Notes: generated from the letters alone by a model not told the origin. A DNA stretch of 64,000 nucleotides from Verrucomicrobiia bacterium (GCA_025451535.1 JANWKE010000075.1:62001-126000); one strand, 5' to 3'. Shown: positions 9,729 through 20,527, numbered from the stretch's first letter. Translations and numbers: made by a program.

Positions 9729-10991
9729 ATGACCGGCTTGATTGCCACCGTGTTTCCGGATTTTCACCAGCGGTCAGTGATTTTGGCGATTTTTGTGATT
9801 ACTTACACCGGAATCGCCATGGGCCATGTGCCGGGCTTGAAACTCAATCGCGTCGGCATCGCCTTGCTCGGTGCTATTGCGATGATGATTTTCGGCGATG
9901 TTACCACCGCCGATATCGTTTCTTACGTCAACTGGCCCACGATTTTCTTGCTGTTCGGGTTTTTTGTCATATCGGCACAACTCCGGCTGTCGGGTTTTTA
10001 TGATTTCGTGGCCGGCGGCATTGCCGCGCGGCTCGGACACCCTGCGCGATTCCTGCTGGTTTTGATGGCCGTCACCGGTGTCCTTTCGTCGTTTCTAAAT
10101 CATGATATTGTTTGTTACGTTTTTACGCCCATCGTCGGGGCAGCGCTGCTGCGCAGACAACTCAACCCTGTTCCATTTTTGATTGCCCTGGCCATCGCCA
10201 GCAACATCGGTGCGGCGGCGACCCTCATCGGTAATCCCCAGGACATGATGATCAGCCAGGTCGCGCACCTCGATTTCGGCCGATACATTCTTTGGACCTC
10301 CGTTCCGGTGGCTTTGGCGATGGCTGCCGCCTGCGGAATCATCTGGCAACTGTCGCGGGAACGGCTGCAACTCGCCGCACCCGTTCCCAAGGAGTTGAAC
10401 CAGCCAACCTATCCCTTCAACCGGCCCCACTCCATCAAAGGGATTATCATTCTGGCCGCGGCCGTCGGTTTATTTTTCACGCCGTTGCCCAAGGAAATCA
10501 TCGCTTTGGCGGCCGCCGGCATTCATCTGGCGAGCACCAAATTTCGCACCGATGATTTGCTGAGATTGGTGGAATGGCCAATTCTCGTTTTGTTCATGGG
10601 CTTGTTTGTTGTCACCGGCGCTTTTCAATCCACCGGTTATGGTGATCAAACCGTGCAACGGCTGGCCCACAGCGGTTTTAACCTGAACGCGCCGGCTGTT
10701 TTGGCCCTGACGACCGCGGGCTTGTCCAACTTGATCAACAACTCGGCGGCGGTAATGCTTTTGCTCAAGGTGGTCAATCTCTCGCAACCGAGCGCAGCTT
10801 ACATCCTGGCGCTGGCGAACAGTTTTGGTGGGAGTCTCATTATCATCGGCAGCGTTTCCAATATTATCGTGGTTCAACAGGCCCGCGCGCAGGGGATCAA
10901 AATTTCCTTCCGGGACTTTGCCCGGCTGGGTATTCCGGTGACGCTGGCCGCGCTGGCCGGGCTCCTCATCTGGATTACCCTGGCAGCTTAA
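9729..10991 (+). CDS. SLC13/ArsB/NhaD-superfamily (IT superfamily) anion permease
   Basis: About 11 hydrophobic segments; ASNIGAAATLIGNPQDMMI and LSNLINNSAAVMLLL motifs. Confidence 0.85.
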   Translation: MTGLIATVFPDFHQRSVILAIFVITYTGIAMGHVPGLKLNRVGIALLGAIAMMIFGDVTTADIVSYVNWPTIFLLFGFFVISAQLRLSGFYDFVAGGIAARLGHPARFLLVLMAVTGVLSSFLNHDIVCYVFTPIVGAALLRRQLNPVPFLIALAIASNIGAAATLIGNPQDMMISQVAHLDFGRYILWTSVPVALAMAAACGIIWQLSRERLQLAAPVPKELNQPTYPFNRPHSIKGIIILAAAVGLFFTPLPKEIIALAAAGIHLASTKFRTDDLLRLVEWPILVLFMGLFVVTGAFQSTGYGDQTVQRLAHSGFNLNAPAVLALTTAGLSNLINNSAAVMLLLKVVNLSQPSAAYILALANSFGGSLIIIGSVSNIIVVQQARAQGIKISFRDFARLGIPVTLAALAGLLIWITLAA

Positions 10992-11197
10992 ACGAAAAAC
11001 CCGTGGAAAACAGGAAGCTGCGGGGCGACAGGCGCGTTGGCGTGCCTCATTCCCGTAGCTGTATTTTCCCTGATTTTTTGTGAAACATTTTCCCGGGCAG
11101 CATCTTCATTCTCTGCACGTGTTGAATGTATAAGACCCGATCCAAAATATTTCAGCATAGATAATCCTAATCTCTCTGTCTTGTCAGATTCATCATT

Positions 11198-13018
11198 ATG
11201 ACTGAGCAATTCCAGGCACGCAGGTTCGTTGTGGCTTTCCTTGCGGCAGTAGTCCTGATGATCTCGCCCAGGTCCGAAGCCGTTTCCATCGTGTCGGGGC
11301 CCTCCTTTACTCCCGCAACCAACGCGCCGCTGGCAGGGCTGCTCCAGTTGACCACCGATGTGGACTCCAGAATCGGCGTCCTGGTCAGCGATGGGACGGA
11401 TCTCTGGGAAAGGGATTTTTATGATTACACTACGAATCATTCGCTGCCGCTGCTCGGATTCAAGCCCGATCAGTCGAACCAGATTCAGGTTACCGTTTAC
11501 GACAAAGACCGGAATGCCTGCACGGCCCCACAACTGTTGACTTTTGTCACCGCGCCGCTGCCGACGAATTTCCCCACCTACACCGTCCTGACAAATGACC
11601 CGGGCATGATGGAGCCGGGGTATCTGTTGTTCATGATTATGAACCGAAAAGTGCCCAACGTGGGTTACATTACCATGATGAACAATTCCGGCGAGGTGGT
11701 CTGGTATTGCCCATATCCGTCGACGCTGGATGTTGATGTGCGACAAATGGAAGATGGCGATTTGTTTGTTCAACAGCAAAGTCCATCGAACAGTTTCCTG
11801 GAGATCAACATGCTGGGAGAAACGGTCAGAACCTGGAATGCGCCGGCGGGTTACCCGGTAAACGTTCATGAAGGCCTCGTGACCGATCACGGCACCATTC
11901 TCTATTTGAGCGATGTCAAGGAGATCGTGTCCAACTTTCCGAGCAGCGATACCATCTCAAACGCTCCGTTGGGAACCAGCAATATTGACGACAATCCGGT
12001 GGTCGAAATCTCATCCACCAACTCGGCGCTCCTCAACACGTGGTCGCCGCTGAGCCTGGGTCTGGTGGATCCGACGCGCGTAACCTATCTCACCTACGGC
12101 ATCGCCTCCGGCTCTCCGGACGGAGTGGATAATGAGCATGCCAACGCGATCCTCGACGATACCAATGACAGTTCCATCATTCTTTCTTTGCGCAACCAAA
12201 ACGCGGTCGTCAAATTCTCCCGGGTGACGGGACAATTGAAATGGATTCTCGGGCCGCCGGCAAACTGGGGGACGAACTGGCAGCCATATCTGCTGTCACC
12301 GGTGGGCACGCCGTTTGATTGGAATTATGGCCAGCATGCGCCAGAACTCACACCTGAAGGCACCTTGTTGGTTTACAACGACAACAACTACCAGGCCAGC
12401 CCTTACGGCCCGACTGCGCCCGACCAGGACAATCACAGCAGCGCCATTGAGTATGGCATCGATGAAACCGACAGGGAGGCGTCCGAGGTCTGGAATTCCA
12501 CGTGGCAAACCAATCAAGACCGGCTCTTTACACCTTATGTAGGAAGAGTGCAGTGGCTTCCCCAAACCCGGAATGTCCTGGTGGATTACGGCGCCGTCAC
12601 CTATGTCAATGGCGCCCACCCCAGTTCTTACGCACCCAGTGCGTCCATGGTCCGGATCATGGAATTTACACATGATCCGGTGCCTCAGTTGGTATTTGAT
12701 CTTTCCTTTTTCGACTATGGTAACACCAGCCCGGGTTATGCCGGGTATATCTGCTATCGCGCCTATCAGCTTCCCGATCTTTATGTCCACCCTGCCGAGC
12801 CCGTCACCGACCTTGTCATGGGTAACGACAATCAAATACCCATTCTGGAGTTCCCAGCGGACCCGGCTTGCAGCTATCTTATCCAGGCTTCAACTGACCT
12901 GACGAACTGGATGACCATTGGCACACCGGTACAGGAAGGAGGCATCGGTGATTATGATTTTGAGGACATGAACGCAAACCGGTTCACAACCCGCTTTTAT
13001 CGCGTCGTCACGCAGTAG
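11198..13018 (+). CDS. Arylsulfotransferase (ASST)-like secreted protein
   Basis: 606 aa with signal peptide; YTVLTNDPGMMEPGYLLFMIMNRKVPNVGYITMMNNSGEVVWY, ...VDNEHANAILDDTNDSSIILSLRNQNAVVKF, QHAPELTPEGTLLVYNDN: ASST-like propeller motifs. Confidence 0.7.
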   Translation: MTEQFQARRFVVAFLAAVVLMISPRSEAVSIVSGPSFTPATNAPLAGLLQLTTDVDSRIGVLVSDGTDLWERDFYDYTTNHSLPLLGFKPDQSNQIQVTVYDKDRNACTAPQLLTFVTAPLPTNFPTYTVLTNDPGMMEPGYLLFMIMNRKVPNVGYITMMNNSGEVVWYCPYPSTLDVDVRQMEDGDLFVQQQSPSNSFLEINMLGETVRTWNAPAGYPVNVHEGLVTDHGTILYLSDVKEIVSNFPSSDTISNAPLGTSNIDDNPVVEISSTNSALLNTWSPLSLGLVDPTRVTYLTYGIASGSPDGVDNEHANAILDDTNDSSIILSLRNQNAVVKFSRVTGQLKWILGPPANWGTNWQPYLLSPVGTPFDWNYGQHAPELTPEGTLLVYNDNNYQASPYGPTAPDQDNHSSAIEYGIDETDREASEVWNSTWQTNQDRLFTPYVGRVQWLPQTRNVLVDYGAVTYVNGAHPSSYAPSASMVRIMEFTHDPVPQLVFDLSFFDYGNTSPGYAGYICYRAYQLPDLYVHPAEPVTDLVMGNDNQIPILEFPADPACSYLIQASTDLTNWMTIGTPVQEGGIGDYDFEDMNANRFTTRFYRVVTQ

Positions 13019-13224
13019 TACCAGGACCTGTTGCTGCTCCCCTCTTTCAGTTGTGGTGCATTGGGGCCGGAAATACGTGAATCGGAGGGAGGGAACGTCC
13101 GGGAACGATTTATGGCACAGTTCAATTGGAGCCATGGATGACAAATTTCGACATTGTGAAATGATAGACGCGCCATCCCTCCTTCCGCCTCGACTCCGGG
13201 TGCCGTCGAGCTTACGTTGCAGAA

Positions 13225-14415
13225 ATGAACCAACTTCTTATCGGCCTGGTGGGTGCGTTGCTGGCAACGAACCAGCCGCAGGCCGTCAGCAATTTGATCC
13301 AGCAAAATGCCGGCGTCTCGGTCAATCTTCCCAATCCGAACGATCCGGCCGAGAAGGAACTTGACCGGTTAATGACCGAAGACGATGCGGCCATGGCCGA
13401 GGTGGACAAATGGATTCAGGACAACAATGCCTTCGCCGCCAAAGGCGCGGGTGAATCTAAAGCGGAACTTAACAAACGCATCATGGCCCGGCTGGATGTT
13501 GTCCGCAAGAACTACGATGACTTTTTGCGTCGTCACCCGGATTTTGCCCACGGACATCTGGCCTACGCCAGTTTTTTGAACAACATCGGCGACGAGGAGG
13601 CCGCCAAAGTTCAGAACGAAAAAGCCCGGGAACTGGATCCAAAAGATCCGGCGGCCTGGAACAATCTCGGCAATTATTACGGCGAAAACGGCCCCATCAC
13701 CAACGCTTTTGTGTACTTTGCCAAAGCCATTGAGCTGGACCCGGCCGAATCGATTTATTATCAGAATCTTGCGGTAATGGTTTATCTCTATCGCGTGGAT
13801 GCCAAGGCCTTTTACCATATCGACGAGCAGCAGGTCTTCGACAAGTCACTCGCACTTTATCGCAAGGCCCTGCAACTCGACCCGGATAATTTCCCGCTCG
13901 TGACCGACTACGCGGAGAGCTATTACGGTATCCGCCCGCTCCGCACCAACGACGCGTTGGTGGCCTGGACCAATGCGCTTCAGGTCGCTCACGACGACGT
14001 CGAGCGTGAGGGTGTTTATATTCATCTCGCCCGGATTAAAATGCTGGCCGGGCGTTACACCGAAGCCCGCGCGCAACTCGAGGCCGTAACCAATGCGACG
14101 TATGCCGACCTCAAACAAACCGTCGAACGCGCCATTACCTGGCGGGAAAACGAGGCAACCAATTCCATCGTTGGCGGCGACTCAACAAATACACCGGGTT
14201 TTCCGGCAAAAAAATTTCCTGCGCCGACGAATGCTTTGCCCGCGGTCACGAATGCGATGACCGTCTCAACCAACTCATTGCTGGTGCTCACCAATGGGAT
14301 GTTCGCTCTCACCAACCCGCCGGTTTTTTCGCCAAAGATCGTCAACACTATGACAAATGTGCCGCCGGCGCCTCCGAAGACGTCTCATTTGGTCACAGTC
14401 TTGAATGCTTTTTAG
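13225..14415 (+). CDS. TPR-repeat protein with C-terminal TN-heptad tail
   Basis: Several TPR motifs (AAWNNLGNYYGENGPITNAFVYFAKAIELDPAES; YRKALQLDPDN). Confidence 0.75.
   Translation: MNQLLIGLVGALLATNQPQAVSNLIQQNAGVSVNLPNPNDPAEKELDRLMTEDDAAMAEVDKWIQDNNAFAAKGAGESKAELNKRIMARLDVVRKNYDDFLRRHPDFAHGHLAYASFLNNIGDEEAAKVQNEKARELDPKDPAAWNNLGNYYGENGPITNAFVYFAKAIELDPAESIYYQNLAVMVYLYRVDAKAFYHIDEQQVFDKSLALYRKALQLDPDNFPLVTDYAESYYGIRPLRTNDALVAWTNALQVAHDDVEREGVYIHLARIKMLAGRYTEARAQLEAVTNATYADLKQTVERAITWRENEATNSIVGGDSTNTPGFPAKKFPAPTNALPAVTNAMTVSTNSLLVLTNGMFALTNPPVFSPKIVNTMTNVPPAPPKTSHLVTVLNAF
14227..14322 (+). repeat. 21-bp periodic coding repeat (TNxxxxx heptads)
   Basis: ACN-AAY codon pairs begin at 14227, 14248, 14269, 14290 and 14311, exactly 21 nt apart. 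Confidence 0.85.
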
Positions 14416-14459
14416 ATTCAACTTTTGTCCCGGTGGATTTGTGCTAAAGTAGTCAACAC

Positions 14460-14849
14460 ATGGATTTTTACGACAAGCTGAAATTCGACGCCAATGGTCT
14501 GATCCCCGCCATCATTCAGGAGCGGCAAACCGGCCGCGTCCTGATGATGGCGTGGATGAATCGCGCCTCGCTGGAAAAGACCATGGAAACGGGCAAAACC
14601 CATTTCTGGAGCCGTTCCCGCCAGAAATTCTGGATGAAAGGTGAAACCAGCGGCCATGTGCAAAACGTCAAGGATATTGCGTTCGATTGCGACGGCGACG
14701 TGCTACTCATTCAAGTTGAGCAGACCGGTGCAGCGTGCCACGAAGGTTACCACTCCTGTTTTTTCCGGTCGGTGGAAAAAAACGGGAAATCGGTTAAGAT
14801 AACGGAGGCCCAACTCGAGACGCCGGAACAAATTTACGGAAAGAAGTAA
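14460..14849 (+). CDS. hisI: Phosphoribosyl-AMP cyclohydrolase
   Basis: [40 protein letters not shown]...[28 protein letters not shown]. Confidence 0.95.
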   Translation: MDFYDKLKFDANGLIPAIIQERQTGRVLMMAWMNRASLEKTMETGKTHFWSRSRQKFWMKGETSGHVQNVKDIAFDCDGDVLLIQVEQTGAACHEGYHSCFFRSVEKNGKSVKITEAQLETPEQIYGKK

Positions 14850-15469
14850 TGGACATCACGGTTCCATTTGATAGCCGCAAGTATCTTTTGATGCTGGGGC
14901 TGCTGGTATTCGGGCGCGGCATGGATTTTCTCAGCACGTGGATTGCCACACCGAATCTTGCGCTCGAAGGCAATCCGCTTGCCAAAAAACTCGGCTGGAG
15001 ATGGGGCTTGTTGCTCAATGTGGTGCTCGTCGCCGTCCTGGCCATGTGGCCGCTGTCGGCCATTGTCGTCGCCACCGCCAGCGTGCTGGTGGCCGCGCGC
15101 AATTTCCAATCTGCGTGGCTGATGCGCTCGCTCGGCGAGGATGCTTACCGCGAGTGGCACGTCCAGCGGGTGCAGGAGACACGCGTCACCCTTCATCTTT
15201 TTTGCCTCGCCGGCAATACCATGCTGACGGCCGTTGTCGGCGTGGCGCTGATCGGTTTCAGCAAACCATTGGAAGTACCCTTCGCCATCGGCATGGGCAT
15301 GGTGGCCTACGCCGTTGCCGTGGCATTTTACTCCATGCTGGCCATCTGGCGCATCCACCAGGCCACCAAACGCGAAGCACGCCGGTTGCAGGCTCTTCCC
15401 CATCAGCCGCCGGACGCCGGAGCTTTGGTGGTCGAAACGTACTCGCGTCCGCCCGACCAGATTGTTTAG
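14849..15469 (+). CDS. Multi-pass membrane protein of unknown function
   Basis: TAATG stop/start overlap with hisI; several hydrophobic segments. Confidence 0.6.
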   Translation: MDITVPFDSRKYLLMLGLLVFGRGMDFLSTWIATPNLALEGNPLAKKLGWRWGLLLNVVLVAVLAMWPLSAIVVATASVLVAARNFQSAWLMRSLGEDAYREWHVQRVQETRVTLHLFCLAGNTMLTAVVGVALIGFSKPLEVPFAIGMGMVAYAVAVAFYSMLAIWRIHQATKREARRLQALPHQPPDAGALVVETYSRPPDQIV

Positions 15470-15480
15470 GCTGTTGGCGC

Positions 15481-17034
15481 ATGTACTCGCCAACACTTGA
15501 AGAATTCTTGAAATTGGCCGGACAGGGAAACCTGATCCCCGTCACGCGCCGCTTGTTGGCCGACATTGAAACCCCATTGTCAGCCTACCGGAAAATTCGC
15601 GGACAGGGCGAATCCTTTCTGTTCGAGTCCGTCGAAGGCGGCGAACATCTGGGCCGCTACTCATTCGTCGGCTGCAATCCGCGCGCGGTCATCCGACAAA
15701 CCGGTGACTGCGTCGAAGTTTTGGAAAATGGCAAGGTCATTGAAAACTTTTCCATTGGTAGGGACGCACTGCCGCGCGTCCAGGCCGACCAGCAGGTCGG
15801 CCCTGCCGTGCGTGATGGTCTGGTCGTCGTCGAGCGCGTAATGAAAAAATACCGGCCCGTGACACTGCCCGGTCTGCCGCGCTTCACCGGTGGCGCGGTT
15901 GGCTTCATAGGGTATGAATTCATTCACGACGTCGAACCGGTGGTGCCGCGCCCGCCGAAGGACGAATTGGGCACGCCGACGATGGTCTTTCTCGTCGCCA
16001 ATCAATTGCTGATTTTTGACCGCGTGGCGCAAACCATCACGATCCTGGTTAACGCGATTCTGGACGATGCGACCAGTCCGGCGGACGCCTATGAAAACGC
16101 GACGAGCGAGATTGAACGGCTCATTTCCCTGCTCGAACAGCCAAGCGAACATCACCCGGTAACGGTGCCCGATGATGTGCCGGTGATTTCGTTTGAATCC
16201 AATCAGACGAAGGAAAAATTTTCTGCCAACGTCCTCAAATCCAAGGAATACATCACCGCCGGCGACATCATCCAGGTCGTCGGTTCACAACGCTTTTCCG
16301 CGCCGGTCAAGGCATCGCCACTGGACATTTACCGCGCGGTGCGTTCCATCAATCCATCCCCCTACATGTTTTTGCTGGAATTGGAGGGCTTCTCGCTGGT
16401 TGGCGCGTCGCCGGAAATTCACGTGCGTTGCGAGGACGCCAAGGTTGAAATCCGCCCGATTGCCGGCACGCGGCGCCGCGGGAAAAACGAGGAGGAAGAT
16501 TCGGCCCTGGAAAAGGAACTGCTCGCCGACCCGAAGGAACGTGCCGAGCACGTGATGCTGGTGGATCTCGCGCGCAACGACATCGGGCGCGTGTGTGATT
16601 TTGGCAGCGTGCAGGTGAAGGAATTGATGACCATCGAGCGTTACAGCCACGTCATGCACATCGTCTCGCAGGTGGAGGGCAAACTGTCCGCCGGTAAAAC
16701 GCCTTACGATTTGATGCGCGCAACCTTCCCGGCCGGCACGGTCAGCGGCGCGCCGAAAATCCGCGCCATGCAAATCATTGCCGAACTTGAGCAGACTGCG
16801 CGCGGGCCGTACGCCGGCTGCGTTGGCTACTTTTCTTTCAACGGCAATCTGGACACCTGCATCACCCTCCGGACTGCGCTCGTCAAGGACGGTAAAGCCT
16901 ATATTCAAGCCGGCGGCGGTTGGGTAAACGATTCCACGCCCGACGGCGAATTTCAGGAGACGGTGAACAAATCCATGGCCATGCGCAAAGCCGTCGCCAT
17001 GGCGGAAGGATTTGCGAAAAATTCCGGCGTTTGA
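15481..17034 (+). CDS. trpE: Anthranilate synthase component I
   Basis: [95 protein letters not shown]. Start 15481 preferred over ORF-track 14938. Confidence 0.94.
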   Translation: MYSPTLEEFLKLAGQGNLIPVTRRLLADIETPLSAYRKIRGQGESFLFESVEGGEHLGRYSFVGCNPRAVIRQTGDCVEVLENGKVIENFSIGRDALPRVQADQQVGPAVRDGLVVVERVMKKYRPVTLPGLPRFTGGAVGFIGYEFIHDVEPVVPRPPKDELGTPTMVFLVANQLLIFDRVAQTITILVNAILDDATSPADAYENATSEIERLISLLEQPSEHHPVTVPDDVPVISFESNQTKEKFSANVLKSKEYITAGDIIQVVGSQRFSAPVKASPLDIYRAVRSINPSPYMFLLELEGFSLVGASPEIHVRCEDAKVEIRPIAGTRRRGKNEEEDSALEKELLADPKERAEHVMLVDLARNDIGRVCDFGSVQVKELMTIERYSHVMHIVSQVEGKLSAGKTPYDLMRATFPAGTVSGAPKIRAMQIIAELEQTARGPYAGCVGYFSFNGNLDTCITLRTALVKDGKAYIQAGGGWVNDSTPDGEFQETVNKSMAMRKAVAMAEGFAKNSGV

Positions 17035-17038
17035 AGTA

Positions 17039-20000
17039 TCAATGCTTTTCTTCGCGTGGGTTGCGGTTGTGGGCCATGAAGTAAAGCAATGGCACGGCCA
17101 CCGGCGCGATGATCATCGAAACCAGGCTGCCGGCCATCAGCGAAATCGCCAGCCCCTGGAAAATCGGGTCGAACAGGATCACCGTCGCCCCCACCACCAC
17201 TGCCAGCGCCGTGAGCATGATAGGCCGGAACCGGATCATGCCCGCCTCGACGACGGCTTCCTTCAGTGGTCGGCCTTCCGCCAACCGCAGCTCGATGAAG
17301 TCCACGAGGATAATGGAATTGCGTACCACAATGCCCGCCCCGGCCATGAAACCAATCATCGAAGTTGCCGTGAAGAAGGCATCCAACACGCCGTGCGCCG
17401 GCAAAATGCCCACCAGCGAGAAGGGAATTACCACCATGACAATCAACGGCGTGAGGAACGAGCGAAACCAGCCGACCATCAGGATGTAAATCAGTACCAG
17501 CACCGCCGCGAACGCCAGGCCGAGGTCGCGAAAAACTTCAATCGTGATGTGCCATTCTCCGTCCCATTTGATGGCAGGCGCGTTGTCGGTGAACGGCTGG
17601 ACGGCGTTGTAAATCCTTACCGTAGCCGCGCTCGTAAGAGCGCGGCCATCCCGGCTTGAAGCCGAAGAAGTTTGCTGCGGACTCACGTTCGCAGCTACGC
17701 CGCCAAAATTCCGCGCATCGAGTTGCCGGATCGCCTTGTTCATTTTCAGAATTGCGTAAACCGGGCTCTCGATGGAACCGGCCACGTCGCCGATGACATA
17801 GGTCACGGGCATGAGGTTTTTGTGATAAATACTTTTGTCAGTGATGGTGTGCTCGACGGTTACCAGTTCACGCAACGGCACGAGCGGCGCTGCCGTATTC
17901 GCCGACCCCGGTTCGGGCAGAGCGTTGGCGTCACCGGACCGCACGCGCAGCGCGAGCAATTCCTCCGGGCTGGTCCGGCTCGCCAGCGGCAGTTGGAAAA
18001 CAATGTTTACGTCCTCCTTTTCGCGGGGAACGTGGAGCAGATCCACGGATTCGCCGCCGACCGCCACCCGCAGCGTTTCGGAAATGGTCTCGGCGCTGAT
18101 GCCATGCAACGCGGCCTTCTCCTTGTCGATGACGAAACGCACCTTCGGCTGGTCGGCCTCAATATACCAGTCGGTGTCCACCACACCGGAAGTGTTATGG
18201 AAAATATCAATGACCTTTCGTGCGAGTAAGAGGCGGCTCTGCTCGTCCGGGCCGTAAATTTCTGCGACCAACGTCTGCAACACCGGCGGGCCGGGCGGAA
18301 CTTCGGCGACTGCTGCTCGCGCACCGTATTGGGCAGCGATGGCGGCAACGCGCGGACGCACCCGTTTGGCAATCTCGTGGCTCTGCGCGCGGCGTTCGTT
18401 CTTCGGCAGCAAATTGATTTGAATGTCGGCGATGTTCGCGCCGCGCCGCATGAAATAATGGCGCACGAGGCCGTTGAAATTGAATGGCGACGCAACACCG
18501 GCATAGACCTGGTAATCGGTCACTTCCGGCTCGGTGCGCACGGCGGCGGCGATTTCGCGCGCGGCCTCGGTGGTGCGCTCCAGGGAACTGCCCTCCGGCA
18601 TGTTGAGGATGATCTGGAATTCGCTCTTGTTGTCGAACGGCAGCATTTTGACTTTCACGAAGCCGATGGCGACGAGCGTCATCGAAACCAGGAGCAGCAC
18701 GACGAGGCCGCCGAGAAAAACGAATCGCCGGCGCGACTGTGCGATGAGTGGTTCCATCAGCAGCAAATAAACACGGCTGAAGAGATTTTCTTTGTAGGAG
18801 CCGACGTGAGGAGGCTCTAACTTGCTATCACTTTCCACTTTTTCTGTCAGAGCCTCATTACCTCGGCTCCTACGTTTCCATTGGAGAATCCGGATGCTGG
18901 CCCAGGGCGTAACCATGAACGCGATGGCCAGCGAGAAGAACATCGCGGCGCTCGAACCGATGGGAATCGGCCGCATGTATGGCCCCATCAATCCGCCGAC
19001 AAATGCCATGGGCAGCACGGCAGCGATTACCGCAAACGTGGCGAGGATGGTCGGGTTGCCGACTTCGTTGATGGCCTCGACGGCGATGGCGCTCCATTTT
19101 CGGCCCTGGTTGCCGGGCAGATGAAAATGGCGGACGATATTTTCAACCACCACCACGGCGTCGTCCACCAGGATGCCGATGCTGAAAATGAGCGCAAAGA
19201 GCGTGATGCGGTTCAGCGTGAAACCATAGAGATAAAAGACCAGCAGGGTGAGCGCAAGCGTGGACGGAATGGCGATGGCCACGATGAGGGACTCACGCCA
19301 GCCCAGCGCCAGCAGAATCAGGAGTGACACGCCAACGACCGCGATGAGCATGTGCCAGAGCAGTTCGTTGGATTTTTCCTCCGCGGTTACGCCGTAATTC
19401 CGTGTGACCGACACCTGCACGTCGGCGGGAATAATGCGACCCTTGAGCGTGTCAATTTTTCTGAGAACTGTATTGGCGACGGTGATGGCGTTGGCCCCTG
19501 GTCGTTTGGCGATAGCCAGGGTGACGGCGGGTTGTTCATCGTAGCGCAGGCTTCCAGCCTGCGGGTTCACGGAGCCTCCCGGCTCCGTGTTTCGACCGGC
19601 GGCAGGGATGCCGCCAGAACTCGCAGGCTGGATGCCTGCGCTACCAGTCGCTGCGCCGTTACCAAACAGCACATATTGATTCGGCTCTTCCGCGCCGTCC
19701 ACGATGACCGCTACGTCGCGCAGGTAAACCGGCTTGCCGCCGAAAACGCCCACGACCACGCTGCCGACGTCCTCGGCGCCGGCCAGGAAGCCACCGGTTT
19801 CGATCACAACCTCCTTGTTGTTACTGGTCAAGCCACCGGCGACATACTGGCGATTGGCTTGCTGCAGCATGGGAATCAAACCCACGGGACTGAGGTTGCG
19901 TGAAGCCAGTTTGGCCGGGTCAAGCAGCACCCGCACTTCGCGCCGGCTGCCGCCGATGAGGGTGGTCCCGGCCACTTGCGGCACCTGTTTCACCGCATCA

Positions 20001-20527
20001 TCCACCTGCGCCACGAGCCGGCGCAGCGTCAAATGATCGTAACGTGCGCTGTGAAACGTCAGGCAGAGAACCGGCACGTCGTCAATGGACCACGCCTTGA
20101 TGAGCGGTTGCGAAACGCCATGCGGGATTTTGTCGTAGTTGGATTGCAACTTCTGGTTGAGCTTCACAAGGCTGAGTTGCATGTCCTCGCCGACTTTGAA
20201 CCGTACGATCGCCAACGATTGGCCTTCGCTCGAAGTGGAATAGATGTATTCGACGCCGGGAATTTCCCACAGCAGTTTCTCCATCGGCCGGGTAACGCGT
20301 TCCTCGACTTCCCTGGCGCCGGCGCCGGGCATGGTGACAAGCACGTCCACCATCGGTACCTTGATTTGCGGCTCCTCCTCGCGCGGCAGCAAGAGTACCG
20401 CGAACACACCGAGCAACACCGACGCGATGATGATGAGCGGCGTGAGTTTGGACTCAATGAACGCCTGTGCCACGCGGCCGGCAATGCCCAGCGGCGCGGG
20501 AGTTGAAATTGGAATTTCAGATTTCAT
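17039..20527 (-). CDS. RND (AcrB/CusA-superfamily) efflux transporter carrying three in-frame repeat-derived insertions
   Basis: [83 protein letters not shown]; typical RND topology. Start 20527 preferred because the ORF-track extension to 20641 translates a repeat. Confidence 0.9.
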   Translation of the reverse strand: MKSEIPISTPAPLGIAGRVAQAFIESKLTPLIIIASVLLGVFAVLLLPREEEPQIKVPMVDVLVTMPGAGAREVEERVTRPMEKLLWEIPGVEYIYSTSSEGQSLAIVRFKVGEDMQLSLVKLNQKLQSNYDKIPHGVSQPLIKAWSIDDVPVLCLTFHSARYDHLTLRRLVAQVDDAVKQVPQVAGTTLIGGSRREVRVLLDPAKLASRNLSPVGLIPMLQQANRQYVAGGLTSNNKEVVIETGGFLAGAEDVGSVVVGVFGGKPVYLRDVAVIVDGAEEPNQYVLFGNGAATGSAGIQPASSGGIPAAGRNTEPGGSVNPQAGSLRYDEQPAVTLAIAKRPGANAITVANTVLRKIDTLKGRIIPADVQVSVTRNYGVTAEEKSNELLWHMLIAVVGVSLLILLALGWRESLIVAIAIPSTLALTLLVFYLYGFTLNRITLFALIFSIGILVDDAVVVVENIVRHFHLPGNQGRKWSAIAVEAINEVGNPTILATFAVIAAVLPMAFVGGLMGPYMRPIPIGSSAAMFFSLAIAFMVTPWASIRILQWKRRSRGNEALTEKVESDSKLEPPHVGSYKENLFSRVYLLLMEPLIAQSRRRFVFLGGLVVLLLVSMTLVAIGFVKVKMLPFDNKSEFQIILNMPEGSSLERTTEAAREIAAAVRTEPEVTDYQVYAGVASPFNFNGLVRHYFMRRGANIADIQINLLPKNERRAQSHEIAKRVRPRVAAIAAQYGARAAVAEVPPGPPVLQTLVAEIYGPDEQSRLLLARKVIDIFHNTSGVVDTDWYIEADQPKVRFVIDKEKAALHGISAETISETLRVAVGGESVDLLHVPREKEDVNIVFQLPLASRTSPEELLALRVRSGDANALPEPGSANTAAPLVPLRELVTVEHTITDKSIYHKNLMPVTYVIGDVAGSIESPVYAILKMNKAIRQLDARNFGGVAANVSPQQTSSASSRDGRALTSAATVRIYNAVQPFTDNAPAIKWDGEWHITIEVFRDLGLAFAAVLVLIYILMVGWFRSFLTPLIVMVVIPFSLVGILPAHGVLDAFFTATSMIGFMAGAGIVVRNSIILVDFIELRLAEGRPLKEAVVEAGMIRFRPIMLTALAVVVGATVILFDPIFQGLAISLMAGSLVSMIIAPVAVPLLYFMAHNRNPREEKH
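17622..17698. repeat. REP/BIME-like element B (77 bp) inside the RND CDS
   Basis: gtag-ccgcgctc-gtaa-gagcgcgg ... spacer 29 nt ... inverted unit gtag-ctgcgaac-gtga-gtccgcag read on minus; ends CTAC. Confidence 0.85.
18794..18873. repeat. REP/BIME-like element C (80 bp) inside the RND CDS
   Basis: gtaggagccgacgtgaggaggctc ... 32-nt spacer ... gagcctcattacctcggctcctac; the two 24-nt arms match at 19/24 positions when one is reverse-complemented, with identical stems. Confidence 0.85.
19541..19644. repeat. REP/BIME-like composite element A (104 bp, four consecutive hairpins) inside the RND CDS
   Basis: gtagcgcaggcttccagcctgcg ... cgcaggctggatgcctgcgctac: arms 22/23 identical after reverse complement. 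Between them cacggagcc-tccc-ggctccgtg and ggcggca-ggga-tgccgcc. Confidence 0.88.

Noticed and set aside
10988-11890. 300-aa minus-strand ORF
   Set aside because: Antisense to the N-terminal part of the ASST-like gene; His/Arg/Gln-rich shadow-ORF composition.
14938-15480. ORF-track fusion of an upstream extension with TrpE
   Set aside because: The extension overlaps the membrane-protein gene in another frame; TrpE homology begins at MYSPTLEEF (15481).
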